Made by a program: the position numbers and the translations under genes
Assembly: GCA_011390165.1 (NCBI GenBank)
Contig: JAABSV010000006.1
Coordinates: 45,827 to 109,826 of the forward strand
Length of the DNA stretch: 64,000 nucleotides
Source of the DNA: Desulfobulbaceae bacterium
GTDB taxonomy: Bacteria; Desulfobacterota; Desulfobulbia; Desulfobulbales; Desulfocapsaceae
Direction of reading: 5' to 3'
The notes under the pieces: model-generated
The model's database searches: none
The model's input: only the letters and a program-made list of their open reading frames with translations
Told to the model about the DNA's origin: nothing
In this document: positions 41,439-50,717 of the stretch, in pieces
Layout of the letters: each line of letters begins with the position of its first letter
How positions within the stretch are numbered: the stretch's first letter is position 1

Positions 41439-44210
41439 TCAGACGATCCCTTCCGGCCGCATCGCCCGGCTGAGGGCGTTTTGCAGTTCAAACTTGGAGA
41501 AGGGTTTGTGCAGGAAGGCCTGGGGCTGCTCGGCCTTATCCCGGCTCATGGCGAGAAACTCGTCATAGCCACTGGCCAGGACCACCGGCAAACCTGGCTG
41601 GAGTTGGCGCAGGGCGGCAATGGTTTCCCAGCCGTCCATATTCGGCATGGTCAGGTCGGTGACCACGCAGCAGATTCTCTCCTGGTGCTGGCGGAAAAGC
41701 TCCACCGCCTCCCGGCCGTCGTTGGCCAACAGGCAGGCGAAGCCGAGCCGTTCGAGCATTTTCTCGCCCATCTGTCGCAAGCGTTGGTCATCATCGGCCA
41801 GCAGCACCACTTTTCGTCTGTCGTCCAGAGAGAGGGGCGGAACCGGTTCAGCCTCGGCAGTGGCCCTTTTCCCGCTCAGCGGAAAGATGAGTCGGAAATC
41901 GCTTCCCTCACCGGGGCGGCTGTGGACATTGATTGCTCCGCCCCAGGTCTTGACCAGCCCCAGCACCACTGACAGGCCCAGCCCCCGGCCGGTGAACTTG
42001 GTGCTGAAGAAGGGGTCGAAGATCTTTCCCAGTACCTCTTCCGGGATGCCGCAGCCGTTGTCCTGCACGCTCAGGCAGACATACTCGCCTGCCGTCACCT
42101 GCCACTCGGAGGGGACGATGAAGCCGGCGGGGAGGGCCTCGGCGGTGAGAGTTTCCAGAGACAGAGAAACCTGTCCGGAGTTCTTACCGATCGCTTCGAC
42201 GGCGTTGGTGATCAGGTGGTCGAGGATGATGCGCAGCTGTCCGGGATTGGCGAGGACCAGCGATTCCTGGTCGCTTACGGAACAGTCAAGGCTGATTCCA
42301 CCGGGGAGGGTATCGCGCAGGAGGGGCAGATTCTGCTGGCAGATGTCAGCCAGACTGACCGCCTCGCTCTTGCCGCCCCCCTGGCCGATGTAGGTGAGCA
42401 TCAGACCGCTCAGTTCCGACGATTTTCGTGCCGCCTGCATTGCCGCGTTGAGGAAGGGGACCTCTCCTGCCTCCTGCGGCAGCTCGTCCAGGGCCAGTTC
42501 GAGATTGCCCATCACCACGGTGAGCTGGTTGTTGAAATGGTGGGCTATGGCCCCGGCCATCCGTGAGAGGCTTTCCACCTTCTGGGCCCGAATCGCCCGT
42601 TCTTCTCTGTTCTTGCGCCAGGTGATGTCACGGCAGACACACATCATGGCTGTCCACCCTTCCCAGTCAATGCGGCGGGCGTGGACTTCGATCGGGATTG
42701 CTTTTCCATCCCGGTGTCGGCAGAGGGTGGTAAAATCGAGCAGGCCTTTGTCCAGCAGTTGAACGATACGGGCCTGCTCGCCGGGTTTTTCCTCGACACC
42801 GAGCAGATTGTGCCAGGAGATCTGCAACAACTCCTCCCGGCCGTAGCCAAGGAGGGTACTGACCATCTCGTTGACCGCCAGGATCGCCCCGTCCGGGGCG
42901 AGGACGCAGATCGGATCGGCGGCATTCTCGAAGAGAAAACGGTGTTTTTCCTCACTCTCGCGCAGCGCCTCTGCCGCCCTGTGGCGCTCGTTGGCGTCGA
43001 TGATGAAGCCTTCGATACCGATTACCCGCCCGTTCCGCAGCACCGGGTGGGCGGAGAAGCTGTGGTAGCCGACCGTCCCGTCCCGACAACGGCGGCTGAA
43101 CTCGTTGGCGAAAAATATTTTGCCGGCCAGCATCTCCTGGACATTCTTTTCTGCCTGCGACAGGTCGGCATCAACCTGGGTGATGGCAAAGTGTTGCCCC
43201 ACCACCTCTGCCGCCGAGTCGTAGCCATGGATCGACAGCCAGGCCTGGTTCACCTGCCGGATTATGCCGGCGGTGTCGAGAAAAAAGTAACCGGCATCGG
43301 CATGCTCGACAATTTCCCGGAATCGTTTTTCGGTCTCGGCAAGCCTTCTGTTCAATTTCAGCACGGAGAGATAGTGCCAGAGGAGCATGAGCACGACGGT
43401 TGCCCCGAGCGCAGCCCCGGCTGCCATGAGTACCCGGACGTCGGTCCAGTAGGGGTTTGGCTGGCCATACCATTTCCGGTAGATGTCCTGATAGTCACTG
43501 CTCTCGATGAAGCTCTTGACAGCCGTATCGAGAGTGGCCAGCAGGGCGGCCTCCCCCTTTCTCACCGCAATGGCCCGTTTTACTTCTTCAAAAGGGGCGC
43601 CAATGGCCTTGATTTTGTTGTCCAGGCCGGCCTCCCGGGCCATTTCCTCCATTGGCTGGTCGGGGTAGACCAGGGCCTCGATATTACCGGCCAGCAGGGC
43701 GAGGAAGAGTTGCTCCTGGGAGTCGAAAACCTGCAGTTGGCTGCCGCCTACCTCCTCCATCAGCTGAAGGCCGCGGTTTTTCCGTACCACCCCGACCTTG
43801 CGCCCGGCCAGGTCGGCAGTATTGCGGATGTTGACACTGTCTTCGCGGACAAAGGTGCGGATTCTGAAGGTTTGATAGGAGGTGGTGAAATCGAAGGTGT
43901 CCAGGCGGTCGGGGGTGATCCCCAGGTTCGGGGAGAGGTCGGCTCGCCCCTCCTGCAGTGCGGCTATGGCCTCCGGCCAGTTCTCGCAGACCAGGTAGCG
44001 GATTTTCAGACCGCTGAGGGCGGCGATCTTTTCCATCACCTCGATGGCAAAGCCAGCGGGCCTGCCGGTCTTTTCATTGGTCAGGTATTGTGGCGGCCAG
44101 TGCCGCAGGGTGACGGCGGTCAACTCCTTGGCAGCCTCTCTCGCCTGGGCAGGAGGTGGGAGGCTGGCCATCAGTGCCAGCAGCAGGAAAACGGGCAACA
44201 GGCGAATCAT
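41439..44210 (-). CDS. Hybrid sensor histidine kinase with periplasmic SBP domain
   Basis: This protein of about 923 residues has a signal peptide (LPVFLLLALMASLPPPAQA), a type-3 solute-binding domain (about 30-245) and a transmembrane helix near 260-282. Two PAS domains (about 290-540), HisKA with AIAHHFNNQLTVV, HATPase (DNGCGIP, GRGLGLSVVLG) and a C-terminal receiver (TDLTMPNMDGWE) follow. It senses a small molecule outside the inner membrane. The ATG at 44210 is chosen: AGAGGA lies ten bases upstream, while TTG at 44219 is the only alternative. A GEMM-like riboswitch directly precedes that ribosome site, coupling synthesis to a cyclic dinucleotide. Confidence 0.9.
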   Translation of the reverse strand: MIRLLPVFLLLALMASLPPPAQAREAAKELTAVTLRHWPPQYLTNEKTGRPAGFAIEVMEKIAALSGLKIRYLVCENWPEAIAALQEGRADLSPNLGITPDRLDTFDFTTSYQTFRIRTFVREDSVNIRNTADLAGRKVGVVRKNRGLQLMEEVGGSQLQVFDSQEQLFLALLAGNIEALVYPDQPMEEMAREAGLDNKIKAIGAPFEEVKRAIAVRKGEAALLATLDTAVKSFIESSDYQDIYRKWYGQPNPYWTDVRVLMAAGAALGATVVLMLLWHYLSVLKLNRRLAETEKRFREIVEHADAGYFFLDTAGIIRQVNQAWLSIHGYDSAAEVVGQHFAITQVDADLSQAEKNVQEMLAGKIFFANEFSRRCRDGTVGYHSFSAHPVLRNGRVIGIEGFIIDANERHRAAEALRESEEKHRFLFENAADPICVLAPDGAILAVNEMVSTLLGYGREELLQISWHNLLGVEEKPGEQARIVQLLDKGLLDFTTLCRHRDGKAIPIEVHARRIDWEGWTAMMCVCRDITWRKNREERAIRAQKVESLSRMAGAIAHHFNNQLTVVMGNLELALDELPQEAGEVPFLNAAMQAARKSSELSGLMLTYIGQGGGKSEAVSLADICQQNLPLLRDTLPGGISLDCSVSDQESLVLANPGQLRIILDHLITNAVEAIGKNSGQVSLSLETLTAEALPAGFIVPSEWQVTAGEYVCLSVQDNGCGIPEEVLGKIFDPFFSTKFTGRGLGLSVVLGLVKTWGGAINVHSRPGEGSDFRLIFPLSGKRATAEAEPVPPLSLDDRRKVVLLADDDQRLRQMGEKMLERLGFACLLANDGREAVELFRQHQERICCVVTDLTMPNMDGWETIAALRQLQPGLPVVLASGYDEFLAMSRDKAEQPQAFLHKPFSKFELQNALSRAMRPEGIV

Positions 44211-44226
44211 CGGCGGCAAATCCTCT

Positions 44227-44305
44227 CTTCGGTGGCCCGGCCGTCCCGGAGGGACCCGTGGTTTTGCGTCCCCGAATTACTTCGGGTTTGCCCTTATCGG
44301 TAGCC
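44227..44305 (-). ncRNA. GEMM-I-like cyclic dinucleotide riboswitch (variant)
   Basis: On the minus strand the leader shows the GEMM-I core: GGGCAAACC, a stem CCGAA closed by a GTAA tetraloop, GGGGACGCAAA, then a second hairpin arm ACGGGTCCC with its complement, and CCGAAG at the 3' end. The final six bases abut the AGAGGA ribosome site of the hybrid kinase gene, suggesting translational control. Two canonical features differ: AAAGCC is AAAACC, and the outer P1 stem keeps about three of seven pairs. It is thus a variant or a decaying copy. Whether c-di-GMP or cGAMP binds is not settled. Confidence 0.62.
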
Positions 44306-44511
44306 CATAACTGTTCCCTGCCCGTCCGGAGTTTCCAGCAGTATGACACATTGTCGGTGATATGTCCGATTGCGTCAAGAAAAAATGGTGGTTGGGAAGG
44401 TGATATAAACCTTGACGGCCGGAAAGAGGTTGAGCACAGTGGGCGTTGGAGAGGGGGAAGGAATCCCCTGCCCGGGCCGCAATTTCAGGACATCTTAACC
44501 AGGAGGAGAAC

Positions 44512-45012
44512 ATGGCCAGTACCACCGAAAATCTGCAGGAAGCCTTCGCCGGCGAGAGCCAGGCCAACCAGAAATACCGCGCCTTTGCCAAGCGGGCGGA
44601 GAAGGATGGTTTCGCCAATATCGCCAGACTGTTTCGCACCACCGCCGAGGCCGAGCGGATCCATGCCGAGGGGCACCTCAAGGCCCTGGAGATGATCGCC
44701 TCCACCGCCGAGAACCTCGAGGCGGCGATCGCCGGCGAGACCCACGAGTTCACCGAGATGTACCCGCCCATGGTCGCTCTGGCCCAGGCCGACGGCCACA
44801 AGGCCAAGACCATGTTCAAGTTTGCCGTCGACGCCGAAGAGGTCCATGCCCGGATCTACCAGCAGGCTCTGGATGCGGTACGGCAAGGGGTTGATATGAA
44901 GGCGAGCGAGTTCTACCTCTGCCCGGTCTGCGGCTATATCGAGTTGGGCGCACCGCCGGAGAAGTGCCCGGTTTGCGGTGCCCTGAAAAAGATTTTTACC
45001 CTGGTCGAGTAG
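44512..45012 (+). CDS. Rubrerythrin
   Basis: The 166-residue non-haem iron protein reduces peroxide in anaerobes. The N-terminal four-helix bundle carries the di-iron ligands (E-x-x-A-x-x-x-Y pattern in FAGESQANQKYRAFA, EAERIHAEGH, ETHEFTEMYP, DAEEVHARIY). The C-terminus is a rubredoxin-like FeCys4 site (CPVCGYIE, CPVCGALK). A very strong AGGAGGAG site precedes the ATG. It is monocistronic and convergent with the acyl-CoA synthetase gene. Confidence 0.95.
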   Translation: MASTTENLQEAFAGESQANQKYRAFAKRAEKDGFANIARLFRTTAEAERIHAEGHLKALEMIASTAENLEAAIAGETHEFTEMYPPMVALAQADGHKAKTMFKFAVDAEEVHARIYQQALDAVRQGVDMKASEFYLCPVCGYIELGAPPEKCPVCGALKKIFTLVE

Positions 45013-45035
45013 CCACCCGGGTGGCGACGCACCCT

Positions 45036-45141
45036 CCTCCGCCCCTGCGGAGGGGGACAGGGGAAGCGCTCGCTATCGTTCACCCTGCCACTCTGCCACC
45101 GAGCCAGCCAACCACCCTGCCTTCTGGGCACGGGTGGTTGG
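45036..45141. terminator. Hairpin cluster between convergent genes
   Basis: A 7-base stem with CCCT loop (45036-45053) lies after rubrerythrin. A long stem (45108-45121 with 45127-45141, about 14 pairs and one bulged C) lies before the synthetase stop. Neither has a T-run, but the position suggests a bidirectional terminator. Confidence 0.45.
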
Positions 45142-45159
45142 ACCCGGCAGGAAGGGGGA

Positions 45160-46806
45160 TCAGGGCAGGAACTTTTCCCGCAGCACCCTTTTGTTGATTT
45201 TGCCGACGCTGGTCTTGTCGATGGCCTCTACCTGCCGCACCTCCACCAGGAGGGCCAGCTTGCTCACCAGTCCCTTGTCGATATAGGCCCGAACGTGCCG
45301 GACCAGTTCTTTCTCGGTGGGTGGTTCGGCCCCTTCCGGGACAACGATCAGGGCCAGCGGGCGTTCTCCCCATTTGTCGTCCGCCATGCCGATCACCGCC
45401 ACCTCCGCCACCAGCGGGTGGAGGCTGAGGATATCCTCCAGTTCGAGGGAGGAGAGCCATTCACCGCCCACCTTGATGATATCCTTCATTCGGTCAGTGA
45501 TGCTCAGGTAGCCGTCCGTCGTGCGGTAGGCGACATCACCGGTGTGGAGAACCCCGTTACGCCAGAGCTGCTCCGAGTTGCGGCTGTCCTTCCAGTAGCC
45601 CTGGGTCAGCCAGGGGGCGCGGACGACAATCTCACCGACGCTGGCGCCGTCCCATGGCTGCTCGCGCATCTCTTCATCCACCACCTGCAACTGGACTAAA
45701 GGGAGAGGCCGGCCGGTTCTGCAGCGCAGTTCAATCTCGTTATCGGCGGCGGTATCGTCGATCTGGGCAAGGGTGAGGATCGGGCAGGTTTCCGACATCC
45801 CATAGCCGGAGAAGATGTCGATTCCTCGGGCTCTGGCCGCCTGGCAGATCTTTTTCGGCAGTGCTGCGCCGCCGATCACCACCTTCCAGCCTTTGAGGTC
45901 GGTGCGGGCAAATTCCGGGCTGGCCATCAGCATGTGCATGATGGTCGGCACGCAGTGGGAAAAGGTCACCCCCTCCCGTTCGATCAGCTGGAGCAGGCTG
46001 GCCGGGATGTACTTGCCCGGGTAGACCTGTTTGACCCCGACGGCGGTGGCGATATAGGGAAAGCCCCAGGCGTGGACATGGAACATCGGGGTGATCGGCA
46101 TGTAGACGTCGCGGCGGTGGAAGCTTCCTTGCTCCGGGGCGGTGGCCAGGGCGGCGATGGAGGCCAGGGTGTGGAGGACCAGCTGGCGGTGGCTGAAGTA
46201 GACCCCCTTCGGCAGGCCGGTAGTGCCGGTGGTGTAGAAGGTGGTGGCGCGGGTGTTCTCGTCGAAGTCGGCGAACGGGAAGGTCTCGGCGGCGGCGGCG
46301 AGGAGTGCCTCGTACTCGCCGGCAAAGGGGATGCTGCTGGTGGGTGGTTCGGCCTCGTCGGTGAGGAGGACATAGTCCCGCACCGTGTCGAGGCGGCCGC
46401 GAATCTGTTCGATGATCGGCAGAAACTCGCTGTTGACCAGCAGGTAGTCATCCTCGGCGTGGTTGATGGTGTAGATGATCTGCTCCGGGGAGAGACGGAC
46501 GTTCACGGTATGGAGGACCGCCCCCAGCATCGGCACGGCGTAGAAACACTCCAGGTAGCGGTGGCTGTCCCAGTCGAGCACCGCCACGGTATCGCCGGCC
46601 CGCACCCCCAGGCTGGTGAGGGCTCCGGCCAGACGGTGGACCCGTACCTGGAAGTCGCGATAGCTAAAGCGGAAGAGGTCGCGGTAGACAATCTCCTGCT
46701 CCGGGTTGTCGACCACCGGGGCGAGGAAGAGGTTCTTTATCAGCAGGGGGTAGGCGTAGGCGGAGGCGGTGCGGGGGATGAGGGTATCGTTGGCAGTGCT
46801 GTTCAT
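45160..46806 (-). CDS. Acyl-CoA synthetase / AMP-dependent ligase
   Basis: This 548-residue ANL-family enzyme activates a carboxylate with ATP and CoA. Motifs are the P-loop YTTGTTGLPKGVYFSH near 200, GYGMSETCP near 335, and the GDVAYRTTDGYLSITDR then DIIKVGGEW hinge. The catalytic lysine lies near the C-terminus in SVGKINKRVL. It is closest in pattern to medium/long-chain fatty-acid ligases. The ATG at 46806 has GGAG upstream. It lies 24 bases downstream of the MetE/UroD-like gene, possibly co-transcribed. Confidence 0.9.
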   Translation of the reverse strand: MNSTANDTLIPRTASAYAYPLLIKNLFLAPVVDNPEQEIVYRDLFRFSYRDFQVRVHRLAGALTSLGVRAGDTVAVLDWDSHRYLECFYAVPMLGAVLHTVNVRLSPEQIIYTINHAEDDYLLVNSEFLPIIEQIRGRLDTVRDYVLLTDEAEPPTSSIPFAGEYEALLAAAAETFPFADFDENTRATTFYTTGTTGLPKGVYFSHRQLVLHTLASIAALATAPEQGSFHRRDVYMPITPMFHVHAWGFPYIATAVGVKQVYPGKYIPASLLQLIEREGVTFSHCVPTIMHMLMASPEFARTDLKGWKVVIGGAALPKKICQAARARGIDIFSGYGMSETCPILTLAQIDDTAADNEIELRCRTGRPLPLVQLQVVDEEMREQPWDGASVGEIVVRAPWLTQGYWKDSRNSEQLWRNGVLHTGDVAYRTTDGYLSITDRMKDIIKVGGEWLSSLELEDILSLHPLVAEVAVIGMADDKWGERPLALIVVPEGAEPPTEKELVRHVRAYIDKGLVSKLALLVEVRQVEAIDKTSVGKINKRVLREKFLP

Positions 46807-46830
46807 CGGTTTTTCTCCGTGTGGTTGCGG

Positions 46831-47940
46831 TCAGGGTGCGGTCTGTTCCAGTTCGTGTCGGGCCAGTTGAGACAGGGCAGCGGTCAGCTGCAGGACCCGG
46901 GTCGCCAGCTCTACGGGCAGCGAACCGGTGCCGCAGGCCGGGGCGATCAGGGTCTGGCAGAGCAACTGCCGACGGGAAAGGGGGCAACCGCTCAGCGAGG
47001 CCACCTGCTCCTGCCAGCGGGCAAAGAGGCTTGCCGGGGTCTCGCGGGCGATTGCCTGCCGGTCGCCGGTGGGGACGATCCCCCAGGCGAGGATGCCGCC
47101 CCGGGCGAGAAAGTTATCCAGTTCCTGCCGGTAGAGGCTGAAGTTGGCAAAGTAGCTGTAGGCGTCGAAGCTGATGATGTCGGCGGCCGAGGTGAGGGCC
47201 GGGCCCCATTCGCCGTTGGCGCAGATGTGGATGCCGGCCAGGGCGCCCGCCTGGTGGATGGCCGAGATCACCGCCCCCACCGCCTCGCTGACCATTGCCG
47301 CCGATACCGCGGCAAAGCCGCCGGCGCCGAAGGCGACCATCCCCGGCTCGTCGATGAAGACGAGCGGCGGGACCTCGGTGTCGATCCGCCGCAACTGCTC
47401 CGCCTGCCAGCGGCCCTTCAGGGCGAGCAGCTTCACCAGGATATCGAGGAGGTTGTCGTCGTAGAGCACCGCCTGTCCCTGCCGGTCTTTCAGGCCAAGG
47501 CCGGCGGTGATCGGCCCGGTGAGCTGCCCCTTGACACTCCAGGGGCGAGGGTCGACACCGGCCAGGGCCTCGCCCATGGCGAAAAATCCTGGCGCCGTCG
47601 CTGGGCCGAGGGCAAAACGTGACTCGGCCAGCCGGCCCGGTTCGTCAACCACCGCCAGGTACTCTTCGTAAAAGCCGGCCATGTCGGCGGTGAACCCCTC
47701 ATCGTCACCGGCCAGCCAGAACCGCCCGCCCTCGTCCCGAAGGCCTGGGAAACCATCGAGAAACTGCCGCAGCATCCCCTCCCGGGGCAGCTGCGGCAAC
47801 TGCGGCCAGAGGGGGATCTCCGGGCAGTGACGGAGAATCAGCGCCATCGCCTGGCGGTGGTCGGTCAAGGGCAGGCTGCCGATCAGCACCGGTCGACAAC
47901 GTGGCTCGGGTCGGACCGAGTTAACGTGTTCTATTTCCAT
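46831..47940 (-). CDS. MetE/UroD-superfamily protein
   Basis: This 369-residue TIM-barrel protein resembles the C-terminal catalytic half of cobalamin-independent methionine synthase and uroporphyrinogen decarboxylase relatives. Visible are KGQLTGPITAGL, PLVFIDEPGM, the GIHICANGEW segment and LIAPACGTGSL, whose His and Cys residues fit the MetE-type zinc site. It lacks the MetE N-terminal half, so it is probably a methyltransferase partner acting with an unknown methyl donor. There is no B12 riboswitch upstream. The ribosome binding site is poor. Confidence 0.75.
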   Translation of the reverse strand: MEIEHVNSVRPEPRCRPVLIGSLPLTDHRQAMALILRHCPEIPLWPQLPQLPREGMLRQFLDGFPGLRDEGGRFWLAGDDEGFTADMAGFYEEYLAVVDEPGRLAESRFALGPATAPGFFAMGEALAGVDPRPWSVKGQLTGPITAGLGLKDRQGQAVLYDDNLLDILVKLLALKGRWQAEQLRRIDTEVPPLVFIDEPGMVAFGAGGFAAVSAAMVSEAVGAVISAIHQAGALAGIHICANGEWGPALTSAADIISFDAYSYFANFSLYRQELDNFLARGGILAWGIVPTGDRQAIARETPASLFARWQEQVASLSGCPLSRRQLLCQTLIAPACGTGSLPVELATRVLQLTAALSQLARHELEQTAP

Positions 47941-48280
47941 GATTACTTGCTAGAAACTGGTTGATTTCGGCTCTTAAAAGACCATTTTCAGGGCCAAAAT
48001 GGCGGTTCTAAGGATTGCCTGCACGCCGGACAGTGCGGCTAATTCTTGACCCCTTACATGGCCGGTTTCGAGTGCCGAAATGACTTTTTAAGGCCAAAAT
48101 AAACCCTCTATTTTACAATTTATCATGTAATTATAGTTTTTTGGCTCGGTCCGACCCGGCACGCCAGGACGCTATCCTGTTTATAGTGGGAAAGTGGTGC
48201 GCTGGCAAGTAGAGTGCAGTCGGAGATGAAAAAAATGCCGTTCAATGGGTACAACCCGGAGAAAAAGGGGGGCGCAGGGT
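47941..48280. other. AT-rich intergenic region
   Basis: This 340-base divergent region between the MetE-like gene and the SDR gene is markedly more AT-rich than the rest of the window, notably 48100-48145. No ORF, RNA gene or well-spaced promoter is convincing. Short inverted segments (GGCCAAAAT near 47992 and 48090) may be remnants. Confidence 0.5.
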
Positions 48281-48994
48281 ATGGACAGGGGAAAGGTTGC
48301 CGTGGTCACCGGCGGCGCGCGGGGAATAGGCAAGGCGATCTGTGACGACTTTGCCCGGCAGGGTGTTGCCGTCTGCACCATCGATCTGCTCGAAAACGGC
48401 TTTTTTGTCGGCGATATCGCCGAGGAACAGGTCCTTGGCGATTTTGCCGCCAAGGTAATCGGCCTGCACGGCAGGATCGACTATCTGGTCAACAACGCCT
48501 GCCTCTCCCGGGGTGGCCTCCAGAGCTGCACCCATGACGATTTCAACTACGTGCTGCGGGTGGGTGTCACCGCCCCCTTTACCCTCTGCCGGCTCTTCCT
48601 CGACCACTTCACCCCCTCGGCAAGCATTGTCAATATTTCCTCGACCCGACAGCTGATGAGTCAAGCCAATACCGAAAGCTATACTGCCGCCAAAGGCGGC
48701 CTTACGGCGCTGACCCATGCCCTGGCCATCAGCCTCGCCGGCCGGGTGCGGGTGAACGCCATTGCCCCCGGTTGGATCGATACCAGCGGTGCGGCAGGCG
48801 ATGATGCGGATATGCGTCAACATCCGGTGGGGCGGGTGGGTAGCGTATCCGACATCGTCCACGCCGTTATGTTTCTCTGCGACCCGAAAAGCGGCTTTAT
48901 CACTGGCCAGACAATCACCGTCGATGGCGGCATGAGCAAGCTGATGGTTTACCATAATGATTGCGGGTGGCGGTACAGCCCGGGGCCGGACTGA
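48281..48994 (+). CDS. SDR-family oxidoreductase
   Basis: This 237-residue short-chain dehydrogenase has the nucleotide-binding VVTGGARGIGKAI, NNA near residue 80, a catalytic Ser and the YTAAK motif (Tyr near 136). The C-terminal GQTITVDGGMSKLMVY is standard. The chosen ATG (48281) gives a normal N-terminus and has a GGGCGCAGGG-type site; an ATG 36 bases earlier is possible. The substrate is unknown. It stands just before the hipBA module. Confidence 0.88.
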   Translation: MDRGKVAVVTGGARGIGKAICDDFARQGVAVCTIDLLENGFFVGDIAEEQVLGDFAAKVIGLHGRIDYLVNNACLSRGGLQSCTHDDFNYVLRVGVTAPFTLCRLFLDHFTPSASIVNISSTRQLMSQANTESYTAAKGGLTALTHALAISLAGRVRVNAIAPGWIDTSGAAGDDADMRQHPVGRVGSVSDIVHAVMFLCDPKSGFITGQTITVDGGMSKLMVYHNDCGWRYSPGPD

Positions 48995-49046
48995 GGAATT
49001 ATTTTGCCTTGATTTTGAACGGAAATACCAATTTTTCAAGGCGGCC

Positions 49047-50342
49047 TTATACCTTGATGCCGGGCAGTTCTTTTGCACTTGCCAAAAACCGCTGACAATG
49101 GGTTTTTATCGTACCCAGGAGATGCTGGCCAAACCCTTGCTCCTCGCTGGTCAAGAGGCCTGACAGTTCAAGAGTATCGACGGCTTTGACCAGCGAACTG
49201 CCCAGAGCCTGCAGAGCTGTTGCCACCTGCCTCTGGGGCAAGCCACATTCATCGCACATCTCGGCCAGTTGGTAAGCATGGATGGCGTCAAACGCAAAAG
49301 TGTCACCAACCGCCATCGCCAGGTCTCGGTCGTATTGGTCGCCGTATATCGCAACGTTCACCAGATCATAGGCCGGCGCGACGTCAATCCCATTTGGGCC
49401 CACATGAAATGAGATATTTTTGCCATGGGCATCGCTGTTCCCGATCAACAACTGAAAGAGAACCCATTGTAACAGGTCACGGATCGCCAGTGCCGGAATC
49501 CGGCACAGCCTGCATGCGGCAAAGAGGGCAGGAAGAGAGGCTCCGGTCCTGATTTTCGCTCCTTCACCGGATTTCCCGAATGGGCGTTCGTATTTGTAGG
49601 TCGGCGGCAAATCGAGCATCTGGCACCCATCGATCAGGTGCAGCCGCTCCACCCGCGCCCCGGACCACTGCCGATCAAATCTTTCAACGACCAGGACCGG
49701 CTCACCATACCTTGCCAGAGATACCGGAGCCACCGGCAGTTTTGCCAAGCGGGCAAGTTCCATGCAGATAAACTCGTTGACCACCATGTGCATGCCGGCC
49801 TTTGTCCCAAACTTGAGGATATGGGTTGACGCCAGGTCTCCCTCACCGAATCCCATTTCTCCGTCGGGTCTGATGAGTATCGGTAATTTGTCTTGGACAC
49901 CGGCCACCGACAGTCTTGGCGTACCGTCCCAGGTCGCGATGGAGCGTTGTTGGCGTATGGCCAGTCTGTCTCGCAACTCCTCGCTGCCGACCGGTCGGAA
50001 AGAGGTGGGGATTTTTTCCTCCCTGCCGCCATCATGACGGAAAGTCAACGCACCGGTGGTTTCGATACCAATGGCGGCAATCAGCCCAAAAATGTTGCTC
50101 TTTGATATCTGGAGATCAACCGACAACTCTTCCAGCCATTTCCCCTCCGGCAACAGGTTGGCCAAGAACCTCTTCACCGGCTCCGACTTACACGCTCCAG
50201 GCGGCAGATGCGGTGAAATCGAAAAACCTGACTTTACTTGCCATTCCGGAGCATACGCCAGACCATATCGATCGTTGGGACCGTCGAGGGTTATTGCCCC
50301 TAAACGCTGTTGGCCGCAATACACGGCAAGGTGTTCGCTCAT
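49047..50342 (-). CDS. hipA: HipA-family serine/threonine kinase toxin
   Basis: The 431-residue protein matches HipA: N-terminal subdomain (YGLAYAPEW, LANLLPEG), the LSVAGVQDKLP segment and the kinase core with LLIGNSDAHGKNISF (catalytic Asp near 300) and APAYDLVN. In E. coli, HipA phosphorylates GltX, causing growth arrest; partners differ among families. The ATG at 50342 overlaps the hipB stop as ATGA. The gene is less GC-rich than surrounding DNA, in keeping with horizontal transfer. It appears intact. Confidence 0.93.
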   Translation of the reverse strand: MSEHLAVYCGQQRLGAITLDGPNDRYGLAYAPEWQVKSGFSISPHLPPGACKSEPVKRFLANLLPEGKWLEELSVDLQISKSNIFGLIAAIGIETTGALTFRHDGGREEKIPTSFRPVGSEELRDRLAIRQQRSIATWDGTPRLSVAGVQDKLPILIRPDGEMGFGEGDLASTHILKFGTKAGMHMVVNEFICMELARLAKLPVAPVSLARYGEPVLVVERFDRQWSGARVERLHLIDGCQMLDLPPTYKYERPFGKSGEGAKIRTGASLPALFAACRLCRIPALAIRDLLQWVLFQLLIGNSDAHGKNISFHVGPNGIDVAPAYDLVNVAIYGDQYDRDLAMAVGDTFAFDAIHAYQLAEMCDECGLPQRQVATALQALGSSLVKAVDTLELSGLLTSEEQGFGQHLLGTIKTHCQRFLASAKELPGIKV

Positions 50343-50596
50343 TGCCCATCCCACGGTTCAACTTTCAAAACTATCCCCAACATCCCGCAGACCTTTAAAA
50401 CACTGGAAAGCTGCACATCGCCCAAGGCCTTCTCGATCTTGGTCAAGGTATCCACCGCCACCCCACAGAAAGCGGCTGTCTCGTGAATACCCATGCCGGC
50501 CTGGGTCCGCCTGGCTCGAACGAAAGCCCCCAGTTGTCTTGCATCCAATGGTCCTTCCTGAACCGGCGTGGATAATGGTTTTACTCTTTTGACCAT
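50339..50596 (-). CDS. hipB: HipB-like Xre-family antitoxin/repressor
   Basis: The 85-residue protein has an HTH-3/Xre fold at about residues 22-75 (LGAFVRARRTQAGMGIHETAAFCGVAVDTLTKIEKA). It should neutralise HipA and repress the operon. Three palindromic operators lie just upstream. The stop overlaps hipA by four bases, ensuring coupled synthesis. Confidence 0.92.
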   Translation of the reverse strand: MVKRVKPLSTPVQEGPLDARQLGAFVRARRTQAGMGIHETAAFCGVAVDTLTKIEKALGDVQLSSVLKVCGMLGIVLKVEPWDGQ

Positions 50597-50619
50597 AGCT
50601 TCTCCGTGACCAATAATTA

Positions 50620-50639
50620 AATACTGCTGAAACAGTATT
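50620..50639. promoter_or_regulatory. Predicted HipB operator O1
   Basis: Palindrome AATACTG-N6-CAGTATT, perfect over the 7-base arms. It overlaps the predicted -10 element of hipBA. Confidence 0.75.
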
Positions 50640-50663
50640 ATTTTACCGAAAGGCGGATGTCAA
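50635..50663 (-). promoter_or_regulatory. Predicted hipBA promoter
   Basis: Minus-strand TTGACA (50658-50663), 17 bases, then TAATAC (50635-50640). The -10 overlaps operator O1 and the -35 lies beside O2, as expected for autorepression. Confidence 0.5.
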
Positions 50664-50668
50664 TATAA

Positions 50669-50688
50669 AATACTGCTATAACGGTATT
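50669..50688. promoter_or_regulatory. Predicted HipB operator O2
   Basis: AATACTG-N6-CGGTATT, one mismatch between arms, with its start exactly 49 bases from that of O1. Confidence 0.75.
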
Positions 50689-50717
50689 AAAGAGGAAGGG
50701 TGCCAGAGCGCCAGGTA

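Noticed and set aside
47941..48280. Cobalamin riboswitch upstream of the MetE-like gene
   Set aside because: No B12-box-like conserved core or expected hairpins are visible.
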